A stretch of 55,057 bases of DNA from an uncultured Bacteroidales bacterium (GCA_900542185.1 UQMZ01000024.1:1-55057), one strand, 5' to 3'; shown: positions 26,928 to 35,794, counted from the stretch's first letter. Notes: a model not told the origin generated them from the sequence alone. Numbers and translations are program-made.

Positions 26928-28556
26928 ATGAAAAAAATCTTTACGCTACTTGTCGCCCTGCTTGTCGGCGGCGCAGCCGCATCAGCCGAGAATGTGGTGT
27001 TCATTGGCGATACGGGGTATGAGACGCTTGACGCGGCCTTAACTGCGGTAAAAGATGGCGAAACAATCAACATCACAGGCAATACTGAATGGAAAAATGC
27101 CTGGACCCCTACTGTTTCCAATATAACAATTCAAGCAGAGCAGGGAGTGACCATTTCATGCTATCTCAAGAATAAAAGGGCTATTACGCTAAATAATTCT
27201 AATCCTCGTACAGTCACTCTTAAAAACCTGCATTTGGACTATGTGGAGAAGGATGCATCCGATAGACGACTGATTGAAGCATCTAAAGGAGTTCTCAATA
27301 TGGAGAATTGCAAAATCAGCAATTTTAAACACAATAAAACTCAGGATGTCATCTTAGTATCAGGAGGGACAGGCAAACTGACCAATGTTGTGTTCGAAAA
27401 TAGCGAATTGACCGCAGGCCTTGGAGAGATACGCGTCGGTGGAAATAATCTGACGATTAGTGGCACAACCAACGGCTCTCTCAATGTAGAAGGTACAGAC
27501 AGATACGTTACTGTTGAGGGCTCTATGAATCCTGCCGCCCCCATTAAGGTTATAGTGCCTGAAAATCGTGCAGCTGGGAAAACAATTGTAAAAAACTGTA
27601 CAGATGTAAGTAAATTTGAACTGCAAAGTGAAGGTTTCATATTGAAGGTCAGTGGAGAAAATATTGTAACCGCAATAAAGCCGGTGGTATTTATCGGAGA
27701 AACAGGTTATGACACTCTTATAAGCGCTGTTGATGCAGCGCAGCCTGAGGATGTAATCAATGTAACGGGGGATGTAACTGTGACTGATCGTATCGGCCTT
27801 AATAAGAAGATTATTATTCAAGGAGAAGACGGCGTCAATGTGAATTTCAGAGAGACTAGGCATGCCGCCTTCCTTGCAACGTCAGGAGAAGTGGCCACTT
27901 TGAAGAATCTAAACTTTGTTTGGACTAATGAAAATGCTTCTGAATCCAAGTTTTTGGAAGCAAATGCCGGAGGTGTGATTGTTGAAGATTGTGTGATAAA
28001 GGACTTTAATACTTCACACAATCAAGGAGCAGTGGCTGGTATAAATGGCGGTTGGTTTACATTGAAGAATGTAAAATTCGAAAACTGCACTGTGCCTCAA
28101 AGTGAAATATTCTTTGGAGCAAGTAATTCGACTATCGACGGTACGACTAATGGAGCAATAACAATTGAAAATGATTATTCATTCTCGGTTGGTGAAAATT
28201 TCGCTATTGCAGGCGAGGTTAATGCTTTGGCAGATGAAGTGATACCTGCACCCAATGCAATTAAACTGTATTTTGCCGGCAACCGTAACAAAAACACAGA
28301 TGTAGTATTGGGGACTAATGATCCAACGAAGTTCAACTTGAATCATGAGAGCCTGGCACTGGCTGCCCATGCTACAGAAAACAAGTTGATTGCTCAGGAG
28401 AAGACCGGAACCGGTATCGCCGGTATCGAGGCTGACGGGAATGCGCCGGTGGAGTACTTCAATCTGAATGGCGTTCAGGTGAAGGCCGACAGCATGACTC
28501 CCGGTGTCTATGTTCGCCGTCAGGGCAAGAACGTGACAAAGGTTATGGTGAAATAA
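26928..28556 (+). CDS. Secreted beta-helix-like protein with two tandem modules (paralogue 2)
   Basis: 542 aa. The signal peptide MKKIFTLLVALLVGGAAASAE matches paralogue 1. Again there are two related modules, starting VVFIGDTGYETLDAALTA and VVFIGETGYDTLISAVDA, each with EQGVTISC/EDGVNVNF, NMENCKISNF/VEDCVIKDF and 'GTTNGSLNVE'-type strands. The tail (GIAGIEADGNAPVEYFNLNG, YVRRQG) is nearly that of paralogue 1. By eye the body (27,000-28,380) is clearly AT-richer than paralogue 1, while the last 170 bp are GC-rich and close to it, as if ends were homogenised or the body replaced. Surface-exposed, function unknown; no catalytic motif is visible. Confidence 0.8.
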   Translation: MKKIFTLLVALLVGGAAASAENVVFIGDTGYETLDAALTAVKDGETINITGNTEWKNAWTPTVSNITIQAEQGVTISCYLKNKRAITLNNSNPRTVTLKNLHLDYVEKDASDRRLIEASKGVLNMENCKISNFKHNKTQDVILVSGGTGKLTNVVFENSELTAGLGEIRVGGNNLTISGTTNGSLNVEGTDRYVTVEGSMNPAAPIKVIVPENRAAGKTIVKNCTDVSKFELQSEGFILKVSGENIVTAIKPVVFIGETGYDTLISAVDAAQPEDVINVTGDVTVTDRIGLNKKIIIQGEDGVNVNFRETRHAAFLATSGEVATLKNLNFVWTNENASESKFLEANAGGVIVEDCVIKDFNTSHNQGAVAGINGGWFTLKNVKFENCTVPQSEIFFGASNSTIDGTTNGAITIENDYSFSVGENFAIAGEVNALADEVIPAPNAIKLYFAGNRNKNTDVVLGTNDPTKFNLNHESLALAAHATENKLIAQEKTGTGIAGIEADGNAPVEYFNLNGVQVKADSMTPGVYVRRQGKNVTKVMVK

Positions 28557-28608
28557 TACGGCCTAACGCCGCATAACACGATGTAACACGACATCATGAA
28601 CATATCCG

Positions 28609-28636
28609 AGGGGCTGTGCCGACCGGCACGGCCCCT
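28609..28636 (+). terminator. Hairpin after paralogue 2
   Basis: Stem AGGGGCTGTGCC/GGCACGGCCCCT with loop GACC, homologous to the hairpin after paralogue 1 at 22,440. It is followed by TGTCGTCAG, so there is no T tract. Confidence 0.6.
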
Positions 28637-28649
28637 TGTCGTCAGCAGT

Positions 28650-28762
28650 AGTAGCGCGGGCTGTCCCCAGCCGCGCATGGAAAATGACAAAAAGCCATAT
28701 TATAAATTTTCAATCGGCATTCTGACCGAGTTAATGCGCGGCTGGGGACAGCCCGCGCTACT
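28650..28762. repeat. Perfect 29-bp inverted repeat around a 55-bp AT-rich core
   Basis: The arms 28650-28678 and 28734-28762 are exact reverse complements over 29 bp. The 55-bp spacer is AT-rich and non-coding. The size (113 bp) and structure resemble a MITE or REP-like (BIME-type) element. A single, imperfect arm occurs at 35,795-35,822, so the sequence is dispersed. No target-site duplication is obvious. Confidence 0.9.
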
Positions 28763-28835
28763 GGTTGAGGCCTATGTCGGATGCGTTGGGTGAATGGGAG
28801 GGGTGGAACGTACTATAAGCGTAATAGCTATGAAC

Positions 28836-28883
28836 ACAGCTATAAGCACAGCTATTAGTACAGCTATAAGCACAGCGATAAAC
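28836..28883. repeat. 12-bp tandem repeat, four units
   Basis: Four 12-bp units of the type ACAGCTATAAGC between the inverted repeat and the GH127 gene. In frame it would read Thr-Ala-Ile-Ser repeats upstream of the signal peptide, but the likely start (28920) lies after it. Confidence 0.85.
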
Positions 28884-28919
28884 TCGACTAAATCTCATCC
28901 TATAAACTCGATGACATTC

Positions 28920-30848
28920 ATGAAGATTTCTCTCAGGCCATTAGTGGCATTCGTAATAGCGGGCGCGATGGCCGGCGGCGTCTGCGCCCAGTCGATGTAT
29001 CCGGGCCAGCATAGCGGCAAACTGAAAGTGGCCGATACGGCTCCGGCCAAAGTCAGGGCGTTCGACCTGAAGGACGTGCGCCTGCTGCCGGGCCGCGTTC
29101 ACGACAATCTGCGCCGCGACTCGGCATGGATGGCCAATATAAGCATCAACCGGCTGACCCACAGCTTTAAGAACAATGCCGGCATTTTCGCAGGCCTCGA
29201 GGGTGGCTATGAATCCCTTAAGAAATATGGCGGCTGGGAATCGCTGGACTGCGATCTGCGCGGCCACACCACCGGCCATCTGATGTCGGCCTACGGCATG
29301 ATGTACGCCGCTACCGGCGACCCGCTGTTCAAACTGAAAGGGGACAGCATCGTCAAGGTGTTGGGCAAGGTGCAGGATGTTCTCGGCAGCGGTTATGTCA
29401 GCGCCTTTCCAGAGGAACTGATAAACCGCAATCTGCGCGGCGAGGGAGTGTGGGCACCGTGGTACACGCTGCATAAGATAATGTCGGGACTGATTGATCA
29501 GTACCTTTATGCCGACAACAAGCAGGCGCTGGAGGTGGCCGTGAAGATGGGTGACTGGGCTTACAACAAACTGCATGGCCAGAGCGAGGAGACGCGACGC
29601 AAGATGCTGCGCAACGAGTTCGGCGGCATCAACGAGGCATTCTACAACCTCTACGCCATCACCGCCGACCCGAAATACCGCGAGATGGCCGAATATTTCT
29701 ACCACAACGACGTGATAGACCCCTTGGCCGAGGGCAACACCGATTTCGGTACGAAGCACACCAATACCTTCATCCCGAAGGTGATAGCCGAGGCACGCAA
29801 CTACGAGCTGAGCGGATCGCAGCGCAGCCGCGACATAGCACATCTGTTCTGGAACGAGATGACCGACAGGCACTGCTACGTCAACGGTTCGCTGAGCCAG
29901 AAGGAGCATTATTTCGACCCGAAGAAGATGTCGAAATTCATCAACGGCTACACAGGCGAGACCTGCTGCACGTACAATATGCTGAAGCTGTCGCGCCACC
30001 TGTTCTGCGAGGAGGCGTCTCCCCGCGTGGCAGACTACTACGAGCGTGCCCTGTACAACCACATCTTAGCGCAGCAGGACCCCGAAAGCGGTATGGTATG
30101 CTACTTCCTACCGCTGCTAAGCGGTGCGTACAAAGTGTACAGCACTCCCGAACAATCCTTCTGGTGCTGCGTGGGCAGCGGCTTCGAAAGCCATTCCAAA
30201 TATGCTGAGGCCATATATTATCACAACGACAATGAGCTGTTGGTGAACCTGTTCATTCCCTCCGCGCTCGACTGGAAGGAGAAGGGGTTGAAGCTGACGC
30301 AGCGCACAGAGTTTCCCGACGAGGAGACTACGAAATTCACCATCGACGCCGCCCCGGCCGAAGCCATGACCATCTCACTGCGTTATCCCGAATGGAGCGG
30401 CAAGCCCGAGATCAAGGTGAACGGCAAGAAGGTGAAGGTGAGCGGCAAACCGTCGTCATACATCAGCCTCAGGCGGCAATGGAAGCCCGGCGACGTGATT
30501 GAGGCCCGCTATCCCATGTCGCTGCGTGTGGAGACCACGCCCGATGACGCCGCGCGCGGCGCTGTAATGTACGGCCCCGTGCTGTTGGTGGGCGATATGG
30601 GCACGGAGGGAATGACCGCCCCCGCGCCGTTCTCCGACCCGACCGTGCGAAACGACTATTACACATACGACTACAAGGTGCCTCAGGACCTGCCCACCAC
30701 GCTGAAAGTGGATGCGAAGAACCCCGCCAAGAGCGTGACGCGTGCGGGCAAAGGACTGCGCTTCCGCTCGGCGCAGGGACATGACCTGCTGCCGCTGTAC
30801 GACGCCAACCGTATGCGTTACTGCGTGTACTGGAACCTTGTTAAGTGA
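28920..30848 (+). CDS. GH127-family (DUF1680) beta-L-arabinofuranosidase-like enzyme
   Basis: 642 aa from the ATG at 28920, which begins a normal signal peptide (MKISLRPLVAFVIAGAMAGG); starts at 28,794 or 28,911 would add a repeat-encoded leader. The (alpha/alpha)6 barrel contains GHTTGHLMSAYGMMYAATGD and WYTLHKIMSGLIDQY. In characterised GH127 a zinc site made by Glu, Cys and a Cys-Cys pair holds the cysteine nucleophile. Here the matching residues are E347 and C349 (GETCC) and C416-C417 (FWCCVGSG), so the active site looks complete. Known activity is removal of beta-L-arabinofuranose; related families (GH146 and others) look similar, so substrate is inferred. It probably acts in the periplasm. 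Confidence 0.88.
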   Translation: MKISLRPLVAFVIAGAMAGGVCAQSMYPGQHSGKLKVADTAPAKVRAFDLKDVRLLPGRVHDNLRRDSAWMANISINRLTHSFKNNAGIFAGLEGGYESLKKYGGWESLDCDLRGHTTGHLMSAYGMMYAATGDPLFKLKGDSIVKVLGKVQDVLGSGYVSAFPEELINRNLRGEGVWAPWYTLHKIMSGLIDQYLYADNKQALEVAVKMGDWAYNKLHGQSEETRRKMLRNEFGGINEAFYNLYAITADPKYREMAEYFYHNDVIDPLAEGNTDFGTKHTNTFIPKVIAEARNYELSGSQRSRDIAHLFWNEMTDRHCYVNGSLSQKEHYFDPKKMSKFINGYTGETCCTYNMLKLSRHLFCEEASPRVADYYERALYNHILAQQDPESGMVCYFLPLLSGAYKVYSTPEQSFWCCVGSGFESHSKYAEAIYYHNDNELLVNLFIPSALDWKEKGLKLTQRTEFPDEETTKFTIDAAPAEAMTISLRYPEWSGKPEIKVNGKKVKVSGKPSSYISLRRQWKPGDVIEARYPMSLRVETTPDDAARGAVMYGPVLLVGDMGTEGMTAPAPFSDPTVRNDYYTYDYKVPQDLPTTLKVDAKNPAKSVTRAGKGLRFRSAQGHDLLPLYDANRMRYCVYWNLVK

Positions 30849-30890
30849 ATATGCTCGTAAAACCGTACTATAGGCAGAAAAGAACCTGAC

Positions 30891-32774
30891 ATGAAGACAA
30901 CGATAATAACATCTATGGCTATGCTGCTGGTGTGCGGCATGGCGCAGGCAGCCGACGAAGCTACGGTGCTGAAGCTGACGTCGCCCGACGGCGTTAACGA
31001 AGTGACATTCTCCAAGCCGGGCCGGGAACTGACTTATCAGGTCAGGATGAACGGCGCCGACGTGATCCTTCCGTCACGCGCTGGCCTGGACCTGGACAAC
31101 CGCGTGTGGGAGATGGCCCTCGGCAAGCGCGACCTGCAGCAGCCCGAGTGCTGGATGGACCTGCTGACCGTCGACTCGGTGCGCGTGCATCAGCCGGTGG
31201 ACAAAACATGGCAACCGCAGTACGGCGAACGCTCCACGGTGCGCGACCGTTACAACTCGGCCACGATGTATATGTCGCGTCATGACAAGAGCAAATACCG
31301 CCTCAACGTGGAGGTGCGCGCATACGACGAGGGTATAGCCTTCCGCTATTTCTTTCCCGAACATCCCGACGCAATCTTCCACAAGGTGACGGCTGACCTG
31401 ACCGACTACACCTTCCCCTCCGGCACGATGGCATGGAGCGAGCAGTGGGCGCAGGCCAAGTTCGACCGGACAGGCATCGACGAGATAAAGCATCCCGTGG
31501 AGCGCGCCCTGACCCTGGAACTGCCCGACGGCAAATGGGTGGCTGTGGCTGACGCCGATGTCGACGACTGGTGCCTTACCAAGTTCGTGGCCCGCGAAGG
31601 GAAGCCCGGCACGCTGCAGTCGGTGATGTATTCGCCCGTGGACGTGGTGACATACGCCGCCACCCCCTGGAAGATAATAATGACCGCCGACACACCCGGC
31701 CAACTGCTGGAAAACAACGATATAGTGCTGAACCTGAACCCCGGGGCCGAGAGCGACTTCGACTGGGTGAAGCCCGGCAAGATAATGCGCTGCGTCAAGC
31801 TGACCACCGAGGCCGCGATGGAGGTGATAGACTTCTGTGCCGCCCACAACATACCCTACATGCTGTACGACTGGAAATGGTACGAGCCGTGCACCTCTCA
31901 CGACGGCGACGCCACCAAGGTGATACCGCAGATAGACATGAAGAAGGTGGTGGAATACGGCCGGGAACATGGCGTGGGAATCTGGCTGTACATCAACCAG
32001 CACGCGTTGCAGAAGCAGCACAAGGAGCTGCTGCCCGTAGTGGCCGGCTGGGGCGTGAAGGGCGTCAAGAGCGGTTTCGTGCAGTATGCCTCGCACCGCT
32101 GGGCCACATGGCTGCACGACCTGGTGCGCGAGGCCGCCGACAACAAACTGATGATGAACATCCACGACGAGTTCCGTCCCTCCGGTTTCTCGCGTACCTT
32201 CCCCAACCTCGTGACACAGGAGGGAATTTGCGGAAACGAGGAGTTTCCCGACGCAACCCACAACGTAACATTACCATTCACACGCATGATAAACGGAGCC
32301 GCCGACTATACGATATGCTACTACGACAAGAGGCTGAAGAACAGCCACGCCCATCAGCTTGCGGCGTCACTGGTGTTCTACAGCCCGATGCAGACCATAT
32401 TCTGGTACGACAATCCCCGGATGTACAAGGGCGAGCCTGAGATCAAATGGTTCGAGGACCTGGAGACCACGTTCGACGACACGAAGGTGTTAGGTGGCTT
32501 CCCCGGCCGCGACATAGTGATGGCGCGCCGCAAGGGCGACATCTGGTGGGTGGCCGCGATGGTTAACAACGACGGCGCGAAGGAGACTATAGATCTGTCG
32601 TTCCTTGAACCGGGCCGCAAGTACATGGCCGAGATATACACCGACGGCGACGACAAGGTTAAGACCGCCACCAAGGTGGCTATGAGCACACGTAAGGTGA
32701 CGTCGAAGGACAAGCTGAAGTTCGACGTGCCGGGACGCGGCGGAGTGGCCATGCGAATCGTTCCGATTAAGTGA
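30891..32774 (+). CDS. GH97-family glycosidase lacking the retaining nucleophile
   Basis: 627 aa, signal peptide ending AQAAD. GH97 order is preserved: N-terminal beta-sandwich (LTSPDGVNEVTFSKPGREL), core with YMLYDWKWYEP, WGVKGVKSGFVQYASH, IHDEFRPSGFSRTFPNLVTQEG and CGNEEFPDATHNVTLPFTR, then a C-terminal beta domain. At the place of the retaining-type aspartate (GVKxDF) it has glycine (G395, GVKSGF). A glutamate 55 residues later (E450) is kept, and E427 in HDEFRP may serve as an alternative base, as in inverting GH97 members. An inverting mechanism or a divergent specificity is inferred. It lies 42 bp after GH127, in the same transcription unit. Confidence 0.87.
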   Translation: MKTTIITSMAMLLVCGMAQAADEATVLKLTSPDGVNEVTFSKPGRELTYQVRMNGADVILPSRAGLDLDNRVWEMALGKRDLQQPECWMDLLTVDSVRVHQPVDKTWQPQYGERSTVRDRYNSATMYMSRHDKSKYRLNVEVRAYDEGIAFRYFFPEHPDAIFHKVTADLTDYTFPSGTMAWSEQWAQAKFDRTGIDEIKHPVERALTLELPDGKWVAVADADVDDWCLTKFVAREGKPGTLQSVMYSPVDVVTYAATPWKIIMTADTPGQLLENNDIVLNLNPGAESDFDWVKPGKIMRCVKLTTEAAMEVIDFCAAHNIPYMLYDWKWYEPCTSHDGDATKVIPQIDMKKVVEYGREHGVGIWLYINQHALQKQHKELLPVVAGWGVKGVKSGFVQYASHRWATWLHDLVREAADNKLMMNIHDEFRPSGFSRTFPNLVTQEGICGNEEFPDATHNVTLPFTRMINGAADYTICYYDKRLKNSHAHQLAASLVFYSPMQTIFWYDNPRMYKGEPEIKWFEDLETTFDDTKVLGGFPGRDIVMARRKGDIWWVAAMVNNDGAKETIDLSFLEPGRKYMAEIYTDGDDKVKTATKVAMSTRKVTSKDKLKFDVPGRGGVAMRIVPIK

Positions 32775-32781
32775 AAATCAT

Positions 32782-32835
32782 AAGGTCTTTAAGGACTTTA
32801 ATGACCTTAAGGACTTTAATGACCTTGAGACTTTA
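32782..32835. repeat. 9-bp repeat array C (about six units)
   Basis: Short array of the same 9-mer family as arrays A and B (AAGGTCTTT, AAGGACTTT, AATGACCTT), filling the gap between GH97 and GH43. The last unit is degenerate. No four-helix-bundle gene is adjacent. Confidence 0.9.
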
Positions 32836-32851
32836 AAGCAAATCAGTGAGC

Positions 32852-34510
32852 ATGAAAAAAATTGCGATAATAGGAATAATAGGGATAATGTTTGCGGCCG
32901 GAGCCGGGGCGATGACCCCGCAGATGGTGTCGAATCCCGCCAACCTGAAGGGCAGGGAATATGTCAACCCGATAATCCATGCCGATTATTCGGACCCCGA
33001 TGTGGTGGCGTCGCCCGACGGCAAGACGTTCTACATGACCGCGTCGAGTTTCCAGTCGGCGCCGGGGCTCCCTATCCTCAAGTCGCACGACCTGGTGAAC
33101 TGGGCCATCGTGAACTACGCGCTGCCCGACGTGCCGCCCGTTGACTATTATCTAGCCGCGCCGCGTCACGGCAAGGGCGTATGGGCGCCCTGCATCCGCG
33201 AGCATGACGGCAGATACTACATATACTGGGGCGACCCGGATTTCGGCGTGTACATGGTCAGCACCGACAACCCCGAAGGCGCGTGGAGTGAACCGACGCT
33301 GGTCATTCCCGGCAAGGGGCTGATAGACCCGTCGCCGCTTTGGGCCAAGGACGGCAAGGTGTACCTCGCCAACGGCTGGGCGGCGTCGCGCTGCGGTTTC
33401 AACAGCGTCATCACGCTGTGGGAGCTGACGCCCGACGGCAAGAAAGCCGTGGGTACGCCCCGGATAATATACGACGGCAACGACGGCGTGAACCATACCG
33501 TGGAGGGACCGAAATTCTACCGCAAGGGCGACTGGTACTATATGTTCGCGCCCGCCGGCGGTGTGGCCACGGGCTGGCAGCTGGTGATGCGCAGCCGTAA
33601 CATCGAAGGCCCGTACGAGGCCAAGATAGTGATGGCGCAGGGCAAGAGCGACATCAACGGCCCTCACCAGGGCGCGTGGGTGACCGACTCGGAAGGCAAG
33701 GACTGGTTCCTGCATTTTCAGGACAAGGATCTGTACGGACGAGTGATACATCTCAACCCGATGGTATGGCGCGAGGACTGGCCGGTTATCGGCAACGACA
33801 CGGACGGAGACGGCTGCGGCGACCCGGTGCGCCGGTGGACCAAGCCTGTGGGAAGCGTGATACAGGGCGCGCTGCCGTTGCAGCATTCCACGGATGCCTC
33901 GGCACTGTTCCAATGGCATGCCGACTACAAACCGGAGTACGGTTTTCCGTTGCCTGAGGGAATGATGCGCGTGTACGGCCACCGCACGGAAGCCGTGGAC
34001 ATAAATCTGTGGGACGTGCCGAATCTGTGGTTGCAGAAATTCCCTGCCGAAGAATTTACGGTGACGTCGCGCGTAAGGGTATCGGCCAAATCGCTGTCGG
34101 AGGGTGCCACATCGGGTATAGTGGTGATGGGCCGTGACTATGCGCGCTTAGGACTGCTGAAGAAAGGCGATGCGTTCGTGCTGCAGTATGCCGTGAACCA
34201 TGATGCCGACAACGGCGGCAAGGAGATGGTGAAAGACATTACGGAGCTGAAGCCGACGCGTGTGTATGCCGCCGGACTGATGCCCAACTTAGAGTGCGAT
34301 GTGTGGCTGCGCGTCACGGTGAAGCGCGACGGCAACTGCATGCTGAGTTACAGCACCGACGGCCGCAAGTTTAAAGACGCAGGCCGGTTTACGGCGCGCG
34401 TGGGCAAATGGATAGGGGCGAAGTTGGGTTACTACAGCGTGACACCGGGAGGAGTGACCGAACGGGGATGGATTGATGTGGTGGAAGACGAATTAGTGGT
34501 TAGTGATTAG
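32852..34510 (+). CDS. GH43 glycosidase with C-terminal beta-sandwich
   Basis: 552 aa from the ATG at 32852 (a GTG at 32846 is in frame two codons earlier). Signal peptide MKKIAIIGIIGIMFAAGAGA. The five-bladed GH43 propeller shows the catalytic set: base D48 in YSDPDV, pKa-modulating D159 in LIDPSPLW and acid E218 in TVEGPKFYRKG. A C-terminal beta-sandwich from about residue 350 (FTVTSRVRV, LGYYSVTPGG) is of the beta-xylosidase type. Likely activities are beta-xylosidase, alpha-L-arabinofuranosidase or exo-galactosidase; the subfamily cannot be fixed by eye. It follows array C and precedes GH88 by 34 bp. Confidence 0.9.
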   Translation: MKKIAIIGIIGIMFAAGAGAMTPQMVSNPANLKGREYVNPIIHADYSDPDVVASPDGKTFYMTASSFQSAPGLPILKSHDLVNWAIVNYALPDVPPVDYYLAAPRHGKGVWAPCIREHDGRYYIYWGDPDFGVYMVSTDNPEGAWSEPTLVIPGKGLIDPSPLWAKDGKVYLANGWAASRCGFNSVITLWELTPDGKKAVGTPRIIYDGNDGVNHTVEGPKFYRKGDWYYMFAPAGGVATGWQLVMRSRNIEGPYEAKIVMAQGKSDINGPHQGAWVTDSEGKDWFLHFQDKDLYGRVIHLNPMVWREDWPVIGNDTDGDGCGDPVRRWTKPVGSVIQGALPLQHSTDASALFQWHADYKPEYGFPLPEGMMRVYGHRTEAVDINLWDVPNLWLQKFPAEEFTVTSRVRVSAKSLSEGATSGIVVMGRDYARLGLLKKGDAFVLQYAVNHDADNGGKEMVKDITELKPTRVYAAGLMPNLECDVWLRVTVKRDGNCMLSYSTDGRKFKDAGRFTARVGKWIGAKLGYYSVTPGGVTERGWIDVVEDELVVSD

Positions 34511-34544
34511 TGAATAGATATTAGATAATAGATATTGGAATACT

Positions 34545-35771
34545 ATGCGGGCCTTAAAAATAATAACAGGTGCGATATTGCTGACATCGTGCGTAGGGGT
34601 GTCGGCGGCAAAACTGGACGAGAACAAGGAGATAGCATACTGTCAGAACCAGACGTGGCGCACGTTGCGTCAGGTGACGGGCGACAATACGGACTATACG
34701 CTGATGCCGCGCAACATCGCGGCCGACGATTCGGTGTGGACGTTGCGCAAGAATTCGCCGGAGGAGTGGTGCAACGGTTTCTGGCCGGGCGTGCTGTGGT
34801 ATGCGTATGAGTCGTCGAACGACCTGAAGTTGCGTGAGTATGCCGAGAAATATACGGAGACACTGGAGTTCCTGTCGCAGCGTCCGGCGTTTGACCATGA
34901 CCTGGGCTTCCTGGTGTTCTGCAGCTATGGCAACGGCTACCGGCTGACGCACAATCCGCGTTACAGGCAGGTGATACTCGACACGGCCGATTCGCTGGCC
35001 ACGCTCTACAATCCGAACGTAGGCACAATCCTGTCATGGCCGCGCAACGTGGAGATGCTTGGCGGCCACAACACCATCATGGATAACATGATCAATCTGG
35101 AGATGCTGTTCTGGGCCGCGAAGAACGGCGGCGACCACCGTCTGTACGACATTGCCGTGAAACATGCCGAAACCACGATGAAGCATCATTTCCGTCCAGA
35201 CAATACCTGCTATCATGTGGCTGTTTACGACCCGAAGACCGGCGAGTTCCTGAAGGGAATGACGCACCAGGGATATGCCGACGATTCGCTGTGGGCACGC
35301 GGTCAGGCCTGGGCAATATACGGATATACCGTGGTATACCGTGAGACGCGTGACCCGAAGTTCCTGGACTTCGCGTGCAAGGTGACGGACGTGTATCTGA
35401 ACCGTCTGCCCAAGGACTATGTGCCCTATTGGGACTTCGACGATCCGGCCGGGAAGAAGGCGCCTCGCGACGCATCGGCGGCCGCGGTGGTGGCCTCCGC
35501 GCTGCTGGAGCTGCAGGGATACTGCGACAAGGCGAACCAGGAGCGTTATTACAAAGCCGCGCAGAAGATGTTGACGTCACTTAGCTCCGACAAGTATCAG
35601 AGCCGCGAGAAGCGTCCCTCGTTCCTGGACCATTCCACCGGCCATAAGCCCGCCGGCTCGGAAATCGACGCTTCGATAATCTATGCCGACTACTATTATC
35701 TCGAGGCCTTGCTGCGCCTGAAGCGCGTGCGCGGACACCTCGACCCACTCGGCCAGCTGGCCCAGCGCTGA
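34545..35771 (+). CDS. GH88 unsaturated glucuronyl hydrolase
   Basis: 408 aa. The N-terminus (MRALKIITGAILLTSCVGVSAAK) could be a lipoprotein signal (LLTSC) or a normal signal peptide. The (alpha/alpha)6 barrel carries the family's two aspartates: D119 in FDHDLGF (D117 is two residues earlier) and D180 in MDNMINLE. The 61-residue gap between D119 and D180 equals that between Asp88 and Asp149 of the Bacillus enzyme. GH88 removes 4,5-unsaturated uronic acid from the non-reducing end of oligosaccharides made by lyases, so it is the natural next step after the lyases encoded at 15.4, 18.4 and 22.5 kb. It is the last PUL gene before a strong terminator. Confidence 0.92.
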   Translation: MRALKIITGAILLTSCVGVSAAKLDENKEIAYCQNQTWRTLRQVTGDNTDYTLMPRNIAADDSVWTLRKNSPEEWCNGFWPGVLWYAYESSNDLKLREYAEKYTETLEFLSQRPAFDHDLGFLVFCSYGNGYRLTHNPRYRQVILDTADSLATLYNPNVGTILSWPRNVEMLGGHNTIMDNMINLEMLFWAAKNGGDHRLYDIAVKHAETTMKHHFRPDNTCYHVAVYDPKTGEFLKGMTHQGYADDSLWARGQAWAIYGYTVVYRETRDPKFLDFACKVTDVYLNRLPKDYVPYWDFDDPAGKKAPRDASAAAVVASALLELQGYCDKANQERYYKAAQKMLTSLSSDKYQSREKRPSFLDHSTGHKPAGSEIDASIIYADYYYLEALLRLKRVRGHLDPLGQLAQR

Positions 35772-35794
35772 CATTTTTTGACAGAAGAAACAGT

